Source of the DNA: Bacillota bacterium
GTDB taxonomy: Bacteria; Bacillota; Clostridia; Acetivibrionales; DSM-1351
Length of the DNA: 31,951 bases
Reading direction: 5' to 3'
NCBI GenBank assembly: GCA_023416275.1
Contig: JAEZIB010000019.1
Span: forward strand, 1-31,951
Of the stretch, positions 15,889-24,120 are shown one piece after another (within the stretch, counting starts at the first letter, position 1; each line of letters starts with the position of its first letter). The notes below the pieces were generated by a model. It had not been told where the DNA came from. It was given only the letters and a program-made list of their open reading frames with translations, and made no database searches. A program made the position numbers and the translations under genes.

Positions 15889-16518
15889 ATGTTGAATGTT
15901 AATAATATTATAAGCTTAGTAGAAAAAATGTCTGATATTATAATAGAAAATGAAGTGTATTTTTGTGAGCTGGATTCTGTAGCAGGTGACGGGGATTTTG
16001 GAATGTCAGTTGCTAAAGGCTTCAAGCAGTTGAAGCAGGATTGGAACGAGCTTTCAAAGGATGATATTGGTGCTTTTCTTAAAGATTGTGGTATGGTAAT
16101 TACTGAATACTGTGGAGGAGCGTCTGGACCAATTTGGGGTTCTGCCTTCAGAAGTGCTGCAAAATATGCTGCAGGAAAGAAGGAGTTAAATCTCTCCGAA
16201 TTAGCACAGATGCTGCAAAATGCGGTGGATGGTATTCAGAAAAGAGGAGGAGCAAAGCTGGGAGATAAAACTTTGCTTGATGCTTTGATACCAACAGTGG
16301 AATCTTTGAAAAACAGTGCAGAAGCAGGAGAGGAAATGCTTGCTGCAATGAAAAAAGGTGCTCAGGCAGCTGTGGATGGAGCTGAAAAGACAAAAGAAAT
16401 GGTGGCATCTAAGGGAAGAGCAAGCTATGTGGGTGAAAGAAGCATCAATTATCCTGATGCCGGTGCAGTTGCAATAGGTGTAATATTTACTGGAATAACA
16501 AAGGACTTAACTATATAA
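15889..16518 (+). CDS. dhaL: Dihydroxyacetone kinase ADP-binding subunit DhaL
   Basis: This 209-aa protein has the Mg-ADP binding signature DSVAGDGDFG, with Asp29, Asp34 and Asp36 matching the three Asp ligands of E. coli DhaL. GGASGPIWG and the C-terminal GRASYVGERS block also fit. DhaL transfers phosphate from bound ADP/ATP to dihydroxyacetone on DhaK and is normally recharged by the PTS-linked subunit DhaM. No dhaM follows: the operon ends in terminators. DhaM must come from another locus or the pair works otherwise. Confidence 0.93.
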   Translation: MLNVNNIISLVEKMSDIIIENEVYFCELDSVAGDGDFGMSVAKGFKQLKQDWNELSKDDIGAFLKDCGMVITEYCGGASGPIWGSAFRSAAKYAAGKKELNLSELAQMLQNAVDGIQKRGGAKLGDKTLLDALIPTVESLKNSAEAGEEMLAAMKKGAQAAVDGAEKTKEMVASKGRASYVGERSINYPDAGAVAIGVIFTGITKDLTI

Positions 16519-16551
16519 AATAATTTATAAAAATATCTGATGTAAAATATT

Positions 16552-16588
16552 AACCTATGAATAGACTAAGCTCATTCATAGGTTTTTT
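16552..16588. terminator. Rho-independent terminator after dhaL
   Basis: AACCTATGAA (16552-16561) pairs with TTCATAGGTT (16575-16584), followed by a T-run on the plus strand. Confidence 0.9.
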
Positions 16589-16620
16589 GTTTTGTTTGAA
16601 AACTTTAGTAATGTGTGACA

Positions 16621-16640
16621 GCTGTAACAGCGCTTTTTTT
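16621..16640 (+). terminator. Second small terminator-like hairpin
   Basis: GCTGT-A-ACAGC followed by GC and seven Ts. The loop is a single base, so the real hairpin would open up by one or two pairs. It would back up the terminator after dhaL. Confidence 0.4.
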
Positions 16641-16645
16641 AGATA

Positions 16646-16774
16646 CTATTTTTTCTGTGTGTTGGGATTTCCTGCTGCCATAGCACCACGTGGTATGCGC
16701 TTTTGATCGCCTAAATCCTGTGTGTTGGTAAAATTTTCAACGCCGTCTGATTTTGTACTCTTGTTTTTTCCCAT
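16646..16774 (-). CDS. Small 42-aa hydrophilic protein, unknown
   Basis: On the minus strand an ATG at 16774 follows CGGAGGAC with 5-base spacing and opens 42 codons ending in TAG. The peptide starts MGKNKSTKSDGVENFTN, contains RIPRGAMAAGN and ends NPNTQKK. It is Lys/Asn/Gly-rich, without Cys or a hydrophobic segment, reminiscent of minor small acid-soluble spore or spore-core proteins, though no family is recognised. The good ribosome site and non-random composition support it as a real gene between two convergent or divergent units. Confidence 0.55.
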   Translation of the reverse strand: MGKNKSTKSDGVENFTNTQDLGDQKRIPRGAMAAGNPNTQKK

Positions 16775-16964
16775 AATGTCCTCCGTTAGTTAAAAGATAG
16801 TTTTGTAATTTGCTCTAATTCAAAATACTAAATATTCAATTAATAAAGTTGAGTTTATATCCCTCAATGTACTGTACCATTATTATTAGCCAATTAAGAA
16901 GGATTATTCAAACTTATATATTAATAGTTTTTTTGGCGATTTAATATAAATATTTATTTCATTC

Positions 16965-16973
16965 TGATATAAT
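16965..16973 (+). promoter_or_regulatory. Extended -10 promoter for the first PQQ-propeller gene
   Basis: TGATATAAT is an extended -10 element (TATAAT at 16968-16973) about 70 bases before the start codon. No convincing -35 box is present, as is common with extended -10 promoters. The same extended -10 occurs before the zinc-ribbon gene. Confidence 0.5.
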
Positions 16974-17042
16974 ATGTTAAGTGATTTATTAAGAATCCAG
17001 ATTATGGTCAAAAATAGTAATAAATAAATTGGAGAAATAAAG

Positions 17043-18869
17043 ATGAGATCAAAGAGAACAAAGAAAAATAGTTTACTTCCTGCATTGGTAGTATTTACTG
17101 TAGTGTTAATTATTGCATTTACAGCATTGGTACTTATGTATTTTGGAAAAATTCCAGGATTAAAAGTCAATGGTACAAATCAGCCCGCAGCAACTTCTTC
17201 AATCATATCAGGGTCTGAAACCAGTAGTGTTGCTGATTCTACAGTAGCACAGCAGACGGCTGAAGAGACAACTGAACCGGAAGATGAGCCTGCTGAAAGC
17301 ACAAAGCCAGATGACCTTATTATATCGTGGAAGAATCCTGATAGCTTTGTTGCAAAAAAAATTATGGGTGATGGTTCTCAAAGAAAGTCCTTCAAGGACG
17401 GCGGGAATATACAGTTTTGGGCACTTGTGAATAATAAGCCTGTAAAAGGCTACAAGGCCCCCTACAATATAGCTTTTGGCTCCCCCAAAATGTATTCAGA
17501 GCTTGAAGGAGTAACTACATTCAGGGGAAATAATTATAGAACTGCTCCAGCTTGGGGAAGTAGCAGTGTAAAAGAAAAGAAACTGGAAATAGTATGGACA
17601 CATGATATTGGAGCTGTTTCAGGAGTTGGGAGTTACTGGCCGGGTGCTGGATGGACAGGACAACCTCTTCTTGTTCACTGGACAGAAGAAGTTAGAAAAA
17701 TAATGAATATTAATGAAGATATGAAATCAAAAGACTTAGTTGAGGTTATCTATCCTGTATTTGATGGAAATGTATACTTCCTTGACTTAGAGACAGGGAA
17801 AGCATCAAGACCAAAGATGAACATTGGATTTTCTACTAAGGGAACAGGAATGGTTGATTCTAGAGGATATCCTCTTTTCTATTCAGGACAAGGCTTGAAT
17901 GAGAACAATGGCAAAAAGGGTGCTTTTAGATATAGAATATTCAACTTGATAAATCAAAAGGAGATATTTTCACTTCCCGGTAATGACCCTGTTGCCTTTA
18001 GATCATGGGGAGCAAATGACTCTTCAGCACTTTTAAACAGATATACAGATACACTAATTAATTGCGGTGAAAATGGATTAGTATATAGAGTGAAATTAAA
18101 CACAAATTTTGATAAAGGGGCTGGCACTATTTCAATTAATCCAGAAGTAACTAAATATAGATATAAGAGTAGCTATAGTTCTAATCAAGGAATAGAAAAC
18201 TCACCTGCAGTTTATAAGAATCTTATGTATTTTGCTGATAACGGGGGAACTATACAGTGCCTTGATATAAACACTCTTGAGCCAGTCTGGATATACAAAG
18301 CAGGTGATGATACCGATAGCACCATTACTATAGAAGAAACAAAAGAAGGAGTATTCTTGTATACTGCTAACGAAATTGATAAGAGAGGCAAGGCAGGTTC
18401 AAGAGCAGATTGTAACATCCGAAAGCTCAATGCACTTACAGGTGAGCTGATTTGGCAAAGGGACTATTCCTGTGCTTACCAAAATTATATAAATGGAGGT
18501 GCTTTAGCAACCCCAGTGGTTGGTAAGAATGATATAAGTGATATTGTTATATTTAATGTTGCATTAACAGGAACAACTAATGATGGTACACTGGTTGCTA
18601 TAGACAAAAAGACTGGTGAAGAGGTATGGAATAGGAATCTTAAGGCTTACAGCTGGAGTTCACCTGTTGATTTTATTTCTGATGATGGAAAGACTTATTT
18701 GATTTTATGTGACTTTTTAGGGGATATGCATTTAATTGACCCCAAGACAGGACAAGATTTGGATAAAATCTCTGTAGGTGGAAATGTTGAGGCATCGCCA
18801 GCAATTTATAATGATATGGCAGTTGTAGGGACTTATGCAAAGAAAGTGTATGGTGTAAAAATTAAATAA
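17043..18869 (+). CDS. Membrane-anchored PQQ-type beta-propeller protein 1
   Basis: This 608-aa protein has a basic cytoplasmic tail, one membrane anchor (about 13-35, LLPALVVFTVVLIIAFTALV), an acidic Ser/Thr/Glu linker, and a large extracellular domain. That domain carries BamB/PQQ-like blade motifs of the type LDLETGKA, LDINTLEPVWIYKAG, LNALTGELIWQRDYS and IDKKTGEEVWNR. No enzymatic motif is evident, and the propeller probably binds a wall component or protein partner. A GGAG site precedes the ATG. The gene downstream encodes a close paralogue. The exact role is unknown. Confidence 0.8.
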   Translation: MRSKRTKKNSLLPALVVFTVVLIIAFTALVLMYFGKIPGLKVNGTNQPAATSSIISGSETSSVADSTVAQQTAEETTEPEDEPAESTKPDDLIISWKNPDSFVAKKIMGDGSQRKSFKDGGNIQFWALVNNKPVKGYKAPYNIAFGSPKMYSELEGVTTFRGNNYRTAPAWGSSSVKEKKLEIVWTHDIGAVSGVGSYWPGAGWTGQPLLVHWTEEVRKIMNINEDMKSKDLVEVIYPVFDGNVYFLDLETGKASRPKMNIGFSTKGTGMVDSRGYPLFYSGQGLNENNGKKGAFRYRIFNLINQKEIFSLPGNDPVAFRSWGANDSSALLNRYTDTLINCGENGLVYRVKLNTNFDKGAGTISINPEVTKYRYKSSYSSNQGIENSPAVYKNLMYFADNGGTIQCLDINTLEPVWIYKAGDDTDSTITIEETKEGVFLYTANEIDKRGKAGSRADCNIRKLNALTGELIWQRDYSCAYQNYINGGALATPVVGKNDISDIVIFNVALTGTTNDGTLVAIDKKTGEEVWNRNLKAYSWSSPVDFISDDGKTYLILCDFLGDMHLIDPKTGQDLDKISVGGNVEASPAIYNDMAVVGTYAKKVYGVKIK

Positions 18870-19029
18870 TCAACTTTCGAATGAAAAGTTTAGATATGCT
18901 CAAGTTTATCAATGGTTTGTTGTTCAGTAAACTAACTTGTCTTATAAAATTATTTGACTTTTCATTTGATAATGCTACCACACCTTATATTACTAGACTT
19001 TTATCAATATATTACTGCGAAAGTTGATT
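18868..19029 (+). mobile_element. MITE-like element, repeat copy C with 12-bp terminal inverted repeats
   Basis: AATCAACTTTCG (18868-18879) and its exact reverse complement (19018-19029) bound a 162-bp AT-rich segment with no ORF. A second internal pair, AATGAAAAGT/ACTTTTCATT (18880-18889 and 18957-18966), adds secondary structure. The shared repeat motif GCTCAAGTTTATCAATGG lies 24 bases from the left CAACTTTC. The left end overlaps the stop codon of the preceding gene. Confidence 0.65.
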
Positions 19030-19050
19030 TAAATAGCAATGATTAAAAAA

Positions 19051-19080
19051 AGGAGGTTATAGTCCATGCCTGTGCTTTGA
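19051..19080 (+). promoter_or_regulatory. Strong ribosome site facing a 4-codon mini-ORF
   Basis: AGGAGG is 9 bases before ATG CCT GTG CTT TGA, while the real gene begins 22-34 bases after that stop without a good site of its own. A comparable arrangement precedes the thioesterase gene. Confidence 0.35.
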
Positions 19081-19114
19081 ATTTTCAAGCGGAATTTAGG
19101 GCGTGGAAACACTT

Positions 19115-20920
19115 ATGAGAAGACATAGAAGGAAAGTAACAAATAGATTAAAGGTAATATTAACAGTTTTATGCTTGGCAGTAATAGCTGCAGGACTATG
19201 GATAGTAGTTAACAACAAGATTGATTCCGATAAAAACAGCATCCAAACTTCTAATACATCTGCTGTTGCAGATTCTACTGAAACAATAGAAGAACCTGAG
19301 CCTGAGCCAGTTGCAGACCCTATTCCTGAGGAACTGACAGATCCTGAAAAGTTAAAAAGCTCATGGACTGAGGAATCAACCTTTGATGGTGAAAAAGCAT
19401 TTTCTGAATATGCAATTGAAAATAAGCTTCCAAATGGTACTAGCATGATATCCTGGATTTTTAGGAATAATACTCCCCTCAATTCTTTTTCGGTTAAGAA
19501 AAAGAATATGATTGAGTTTGGAGCAGGCAACCAATACTCAGATGTTGAGGGCGTAACTGCCTTCAGAGGCAACAATTACAGAGATAGTGCTTCTTTTGGA
19601 ACAAGAACAGTTTCACAGAAAAAGCTGGATATTGTATGGGAAAAAGAAGGGCTTGGAGAAATTGCAGCTCACAATAGTAACTGGCCTGGAACAGGCTGGA
19701 CTGGTCAGCCACTCATAGTTCATTGGTCAGATGCAGTTAAAAAGCTGATGAATATAAATTCTGAAATGAAGGCAAAGGATTTAGTGGAAGTAATATATCC
19801 TGCCCTTGATGGTAACATATATTTTTTAGATTTAGAAACAGGTAAGGACACTAGAAATAAGATAGAGATTGGGTATCCTATAAAGGGAACAGCGATGGTT
19901 GATCCAAGAGGATATCCTGTATTGTATACCGGTATGGGCATAAATGAGAATAATGGTAAGTTTGCAGAGTATAAGTACAGGTTTATAAGCCTCATTGACC
20001 AAAAGGAGATTTATACAATATTTGGAAGAGATCAAGCGGCTTTTAGAGGCTGGGGAGCAAATGACAGCTCTGCACTATTGGATAAAAAGACTGATACCTT
20101 GCTCAATTGCGGTGAAAATGGATTGGTATATAGAGTAAAGCTGAATACTAAATTTGATGATGCTTCAGGAAGTTTGACAATGGCTCCTCAAATAACGAAA
20201 TACCGTTATAGAAGTCCGTATAATGACGAGCAGGGTATAGAAAATTCACCTGCAATTTACAAGAACTTTATGTACTTTAACGATAATGGAGGTACAATGC
20301 AGTGTGTTGATTTAAATACCTTAAAGCCAGTTTGGATATATGAAACGGGTGACGACACTGATTCTACCACAGTAATAGAGGAAACGGAAAAAGGTGTATT
20401 CCTCTATACTGCAAATCAGGTAGATAAGCGTGGCGAAGGGGGTAAAAATCCAAAGGCAGACTGCAACATTAGAAAATTTAATGCCTTGACTGGAGAGCTA
20501 ATATGGCAAAAAGACTATGAATGTGTATATAATTATTATATAAATGGTGGTGCTCTTGGAACCCCTGTTTTAGGCAAGGATGACATAAGCAATATGGTTG
20601 TTTTTAATATATGCTTTACAGGCTCAAATACTGATGGGACAATGGTTGCCCTTGATAAAAATACTGGTGAAGAAATTTGGAAGAAGAAGCTTGCAGCCTA
20701 TAGCTGGTGCTCTCCTGTTGATTTCAAAAGCTCTGATGGTAAGACATACATGGTTTATACTGATTATGCAGGAAATATGCATCTAGTAGATCCTATGACA
20801 GGTAATATATTAGATTCTGTATCACTTGGCAAAAATATAGAGTCATCACCTGCTATTTACAATGACACCATTGTTGTAGGCAGTTATGCAAAAAAAATAT
20901 TCGGAATAAAGGTACGCTAA
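19115..20920 (+). CDS. Membrane-anchored PQQ-type beta-propeller protein 2
   Basis: This is a tandem paralogue of the preceding propeller gene, sharing VTAFRGNNYR, GWTGQPL, KDLVEVIYP, NGLVYRVKLNT and the blade motifs FNALTGELIWQKDYE and LDKNTGEEIWKKK. It has an N-terminal membrane anchor and an acidic Glu/Pro linker. The start is ambiguous: ATG 19115 or in-frame GTG 19103. The strong AGGAGG (19051-19056) instead faces a four-codon ORF (19066-19080), so translation may be coupled to it. It is 601 aa from the ATG. Confidence 0.78.
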   Translation: MRRHRRKVTNRLKVILTVLCLAVIAAGLWIVVNNKIDSDKNSIQTSNTSAVADSTETIEEPEPEPVADPIPEELTDPEKLKSSWTEESTFDGEKAFSEYAIENKLPNGTSMISWIFRNNTPLNSFSVKKKNMIEFGAGNQYSDVEGVTAFRGNNYRDSASFGTRTVSQKKLDIVWEKEGLGEIAAHNSNWPGTGWTGQPLIVHWSDAVKKLMNINSEMKAKDLVEVIYPALDGNIYFLDLETGKDTRNKIEIGYPIKGTAMVDPRGYPVLYTGMGINENNGKFAEYKYRFISLIDQKEIYTIFGRDQAAFRGWGANDSSALLDKKTDTLLNCGENGLVYRVKLNTKFDDASGSLTMAPQITKYRYRSPYNDEQGIENSPAIYKNFMYFNDNGGTMQCVDLNTLKPVWIYETGDDTDSTTVIEETEKGVFLYTANQVDKRGEGGKNPKADCNIRKFNALTGELIWQKDYECVYNYYINGGALGTPVLGKDDISNMVVFNICFTGSNTDGTMVALDKNTGEEIWKKKLAAYSWCSPVDFKSSDGKTYMVYTDYAGNMHLVDPMTGNILDSVSLGKNIESSPAIYNDTIVVGSYAKKIFGIKVR

Positions 20921-21062
20921 ATAACAAATTCTGTTATTATTCAGACAAATTTATTACTGATTGAGTAATATAGATATAGAGCCTATGTGCATATAGTTTT
21001 TTGCATAATCAATGTGTCAGTCAGACTATTCGATGGCTCAAAAAAAATGAGGAGAGAAGCAA

Positions 21063-21635
21063 ATGAAGATTTTAAGAGGAATATTGAGCTGGCTTGGAAC
21101 AGTTTTGTTATCGGTGGTTGTTGCATTATTTATAATTATCTTTCTGTTTCAGCCAACAAGCGTAAGCGGATCTTCAATGGAAAATACTCTGCATGATAGA
21201 AATAAAATAATAATAAATAAAACCCAAAATATATTCCATGGAGCACCGGATTATGAAGATATAGTTATAATAGACAGCAGAGTAGAACGTAAAAGAACAT
21301 TTTGGGACAGCGTTATTGAACCGTTGAAATACAATGTTTTTGTCACAAAGATTACAGGAAATATTGATGAAATATTTTGGGTAAAAAGAGTAATTGGAAA
21401 AGAAGGAGATGTACTTGAATTCAAAAATGGGAAAGTAATCAGAAATGGTATTGAATTAGAAGAAAGCTATATCAAGGAACCAATGTACTATGAATCAGAT
21501 GAAAAGGTAATTGTACCGGAAAAAAGTGTATTTGTTATGGGAGACAACAGAAATAATAGCTCAGATAGTAGGGTTATTGGATGTATACCTTTAGATCATG
21601 TAATAGGTAAATATTTATTTAAAATGGGCTTCTAA
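21063..21635 (+). CDS. lepB: Signal peptidase I
   Basis: This 190-aa protein has an N-terminal membrane anchor (about 8-29). The catalytic Ser38 is in SGSSMENTL and the general-base Lys108 in WVKRVIG. The conserved box GDNRNNSSDSR (160-170) contains the SDSR sequence. It is in the size range of Gram-positive SipS-type enzymes. GAGGAGAG precedes the ATG. It cleaves signal peptides of secreted proteins at the outer face of the membrane. Confidence 0.93.
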   Translation: MKILRGILSWLGTVLLSVVVALFIIIFLFQPTSVSGSSMENTLHDRNKIIINKTQNIFHGAPDYEDIVIIDSRVERKRTFWDSVIEPLKYNVFVTKITGNIDEIFWVKRVIGKEGDVLEFKNGKVIRNGIELEESYIKEPMYYESDEKVIVPEKSVFVMGDNRNNSSDSRVIGCIPLDHVIGKYLFKMGF

Positions 21636-21731
21636 TATAACGATGATTGCAAGAATTACATATATTTGCAAAGGAGGTGCCTGTTCCTTTTTCATGTTGA
21701 TGGTTTGAAAATTTGAGAAATGGATATACTT

Positions 21732-22493
21732 ATGGAACCATTATGTGTATATAAGAAGAATTATAGCGTTACGTATGGAGATTCAGATTATTATAAAAAA
21801 CTAAAGATTAGCTCTCTATTTAATTATATTCAAAATGTTGCGAGTCTTCATTCAGAGAATATGGGAGTTGGCATTGACGATATTGGCAAGGTACATGGTC
21901 TCGCATGGGTAATAGTCCGTATTATGGTTGATATTATAAGATTACCTATATGGAACGAAGAAATTTATATTGAAACCTGGCCTGCTATGCACAAAAAATT
22001 GGAATTTGAGAGAGACTTCTGTGTTAAAGACAAGGAAGGAAATATATTAATAAATGCAACGTCAAGCTGGGTTCTTATGGATATTGAAAAACGTGAAATA
22101 ATTAAGACTGATTCAATTGACATTAAATATCCGCCTTTAATAAAGGAGAGAGCTATAAACAGGCGAATGGCTAAGTTAAGACCTAACGGCGAATTAGTAT
22201 TTGTATACAACAAGAAAATAAGTTATAGTGATATTGATATTAACGGTCATATGAATAATTCAAAATATGTAGATTTTATTGCAGATTGCTTTCCTATGGA
22301 AAAACATTATGAGTACATAGTCGAAAATGTGCAGGTAAATTATGTTTGTGAAGCTCTTGCCGGAGATATAATTAATTTCTATAAGGATATTTCTCAACTT
22401 GAGTCTGGAATTGTTTATGTTGAAGGTGTTAGTGCGGAAAAGGACAAAGTGTATTTTAAAGCCTGCATTACAGTTAGGAGGAACAATGAATAA
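21732..22493 (+). CDS. Acyl-ACP thioesterase family protein
   Basis: This protein is 253 aa from ATG 21732, or 257 aa from ATG 21720. It has two hot-dog domains in the order of FatA/FatB-like bacterial thioesterases: SSLFNYIQNVASLHSENMG early, then VRIMVDIIRLPIWNEEIYIETWP. The second hot-dog carries SYSDIDINGHMNNSKYVDF, whose Asp, Asn and His form the usual catalytic region. It should release fatty acids from acyl carrier protein. The last codons overlap the start of the next gene by 8 bases, so the two are translationally coupled. Neither start has a clear ribosome site nearby. Confidence 0.85.
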   Translation: MEPLCVYKKNYSVTYGDSDYYKKLKISSLFNYIQNVASLHSENMGVGIDDIGKVHGLAWVIVRIMVDIIRLPIWNEEIYIETWPAMHKKLEFERDFCVKDKEGNILINATSSWVLMDIEKREIIKTDSIDIKYPPLIKERAINRRMAKLRPNGELVFVYNKKISYSDIDINGHMNNSKYVDFIADCFPMEKHYEYIVENVQVNYVCEALAGDIINFYKDISQLESGIVYVEGVSAEKDKVYFKACITVRRNNE

Positions 22494-23127
22494 GGATAAA
22501 AAACTAATAGTTATAGTTGGGGTGCTGTTTGTTTTTATTATTGTGCTAATAGCTTTACTTATATATGCTACAAGCCCATATTTTAATAACGTAGCAGGTG
22601 ATACTTCTATTTCAACAAATTCTAATTTGAACCAGACAGCAGATTCTACTTTGGAGGATTCACAGCAAAGCGCGGGTGAAACCAGTTCAATTGAAGAAAA
22701 AGTTGATTTGCAGTTATATTTTTATGATGCAGATGATTATGAAAAGCCAAAAGAAGTAATTACAGTAGCAGTTGATAAAAAGTTATATCAAGACAATATT
22801 ACAGAGGCTATTAACAAGGTCCTTGAATTAACACCATTGAAAATAAATAAGGCTGTAGTAAACGGAAATCTAATAACAGTTGATCTTCCGAAGGAAGTAG
22901 CACTAAAGTTTAATAGTGGAAGTGCTGGAGGCATAACGTATACTAACATTTTAGCTATGACCTTATTAAATTTGACTGGTATTGAGGAATTAGAAGTTAC
23001 TGTTGATGGGGTAAAGGGTATAGAAGCTGACCATTTTAACTTTAATGGAAAATTTGTAAAGGATGAAAAGGGTAGCAAATACAAGTTTAATGAGTCAGAT
23101 ACGCTAAGCCATGAAATGGAGTTTTAA
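22486..23127 (+). CDS. Membrane-anchored GerMN-domain-like protein
   Basis: This 213-aa protein has an N-terminal anchor (LIVIVGVLFVFIIVLIALLIYA), a Ser/Thr/Gln-rich linker and a C-terminal domain resembling GerMN. Landmarks are VDLQLYFYDADD, then VNGNLITVDLPKEVALKFNSGSAGG and LAMTLLNLTGIEELEVTVDG. GerMN domains occur in spore germination and sporulation proteins facing the intermembrane space. The ATG at 22486 with TTAGGAGG is preferred to the upstream extension. It overlaps the thioesterase gene. Confidence 0.7.
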   Translation: MNKDKKLIVIVGVLFVFIIVLIALLIYATSPYFNNVAGDTSISTNSNLNQTADSTLEDSQQSAGETSSIEEKVDLQLYFYDADDYEKPKEVITVAVDKKLYQDNITEAINKVLELTPLKINKAVVNGNLITVDLPKEVALKFNSGSAGGITYTNILAMTLLNLTGIEELEVTVDGVKGIEADHFNFNGKFVKDEKGSKYKFNESDTLSHEMEF

Positions 23128-23151
23128 ATTATCATAATGAAAGAATATGAG

Positions 23152-23261
23152 AGGGTTGTTGCAAGCTAGATAAAAGCAATATACGTATAGAATAAATGTT
23201 TAATAGTACAAAGGTATTATTATATGAATTCTGATATTGCTGATGTTTCTGCAACGACCCT
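23152..23261 (+). other. Structured intergenic element ending in a T-run
   Basis: AGGGTTGTTGCA (23152-23163) pairs with TGCAACGACCCT (23250-23261) at 11 of 12 positions, with a G-U at the other. Inside, AGCAATAT (23175-23182) pairs with ATATTGCT (23234-23241). A T-run follows. It could be a long-armed terminator or a small mobile-element remnant. Confidence 0.5.
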
Positions 23262-23306
23262 TTTTAAGAACGTAGGAAATTCATGTCAAAGTCGTGGAAG
23301 GTACGT

Positions 23307-24077
23307 ATGAAGAGAAAAATTACTAAGCTTATATTTCTAGCTGTAGCTGTTTTTGGTATCATTGATACTATTATATTAGCAACAAGAAGCGGAAACATAG
23401 ATACTGGTATTTTGCTTCCTTCAATTGGAGGAGCTTTTATTATATTTATAATGATATTTATTAGGACGAAGCACTATAAGAAAAGACTCAAGATTTATAA
23501 TAAGATAGGAAAAGTTTTTCTTGGGTTATTCATAGTTTGGTTTATTTCCTTTGTTGTGCTAACAAGTGTAATTCTTACTTCTGCTATTTCGCAATCAACT
23601 GAAAAGGTTGACAGTGTAATTGTTCTTGGTGCTGGGTTAAAGGGAGACAAGCCTACATTGGTATTACAAGAACGGTTGAACTACACTATTGACTATTTAA
23701 ATAAGAATACAGATGCAATTGCGATAGTGTCTGGGGGGCAGGGAGTTGGAGAAATAATTACTGAGGCAGAGGGTATGAAAAGGTATCTGATAGCACATGG
23801 CATATCCGAGAATAGAATAATTAAAGAAGAGAAATCAACTAGTACATATGAAAACATGATTTTTTCAAAAAAGATTTATGAGGAGGCCATAGGTAAAAAA
23901 CTTGATAAAGTAATGATTATCACAAATGATTTCCATATGTTCAGATCTAAACATCTGGCGAGGAGGGTAGGGCTTGAACCATATGGTATTAGTTCAGGTA
24001 CTCCCTGGTATATATATCCCAATGTGCTTTTAAGAGAATATCTTGCAGTATTTAAATCACTTATTTTTGATAGATAG
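23307..24077 (+). CDS. YdcF/DUF218 (SanA/ElyC-like) membrane protein
   Basis: The protein is 256 aa from ATG 23307, which follows GGAAGG; an in-frame ATG at 23283 would add 8 residues. About three N-terminal membrane segments precede a DUF218 domain with DSVIVLGAGLKGDKPT, AIVSGGQG, ITEAEGMKRYL, STSTYENM and ITNDFHMFRS. Members act in cell-envelope integrity, but their chemistry is mostly unknown. Confidence 0.85.
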   Translation: MKRKITKLIFLAVAVFGIIDTIILATRSGNIDTGILLPSIGGAFIIFIMIFIRTKHYKKRLKIYNKIGKVFLGLFIVWFISFVVLTSVILTSAISQSTEKVDSVIVLGAGLKGDKPTLVLQERLNYTIDYLNKNTDAIAIVSGGQGVGEIITEAEGMKRYLIAHGISENRIIKEEKSTSTYENMIFSKKIYEEAIGKKLDKVMIITNDFHMFRSKHLARRVGLEPYGISSGTPWYIYPNVLLREYLAVFKSLIFDR

Positions 24078-24120
24078 CAGCTAGAAAATATAAGTTGTTC
24101 AAACAGGTGAGTTTTCGAGC

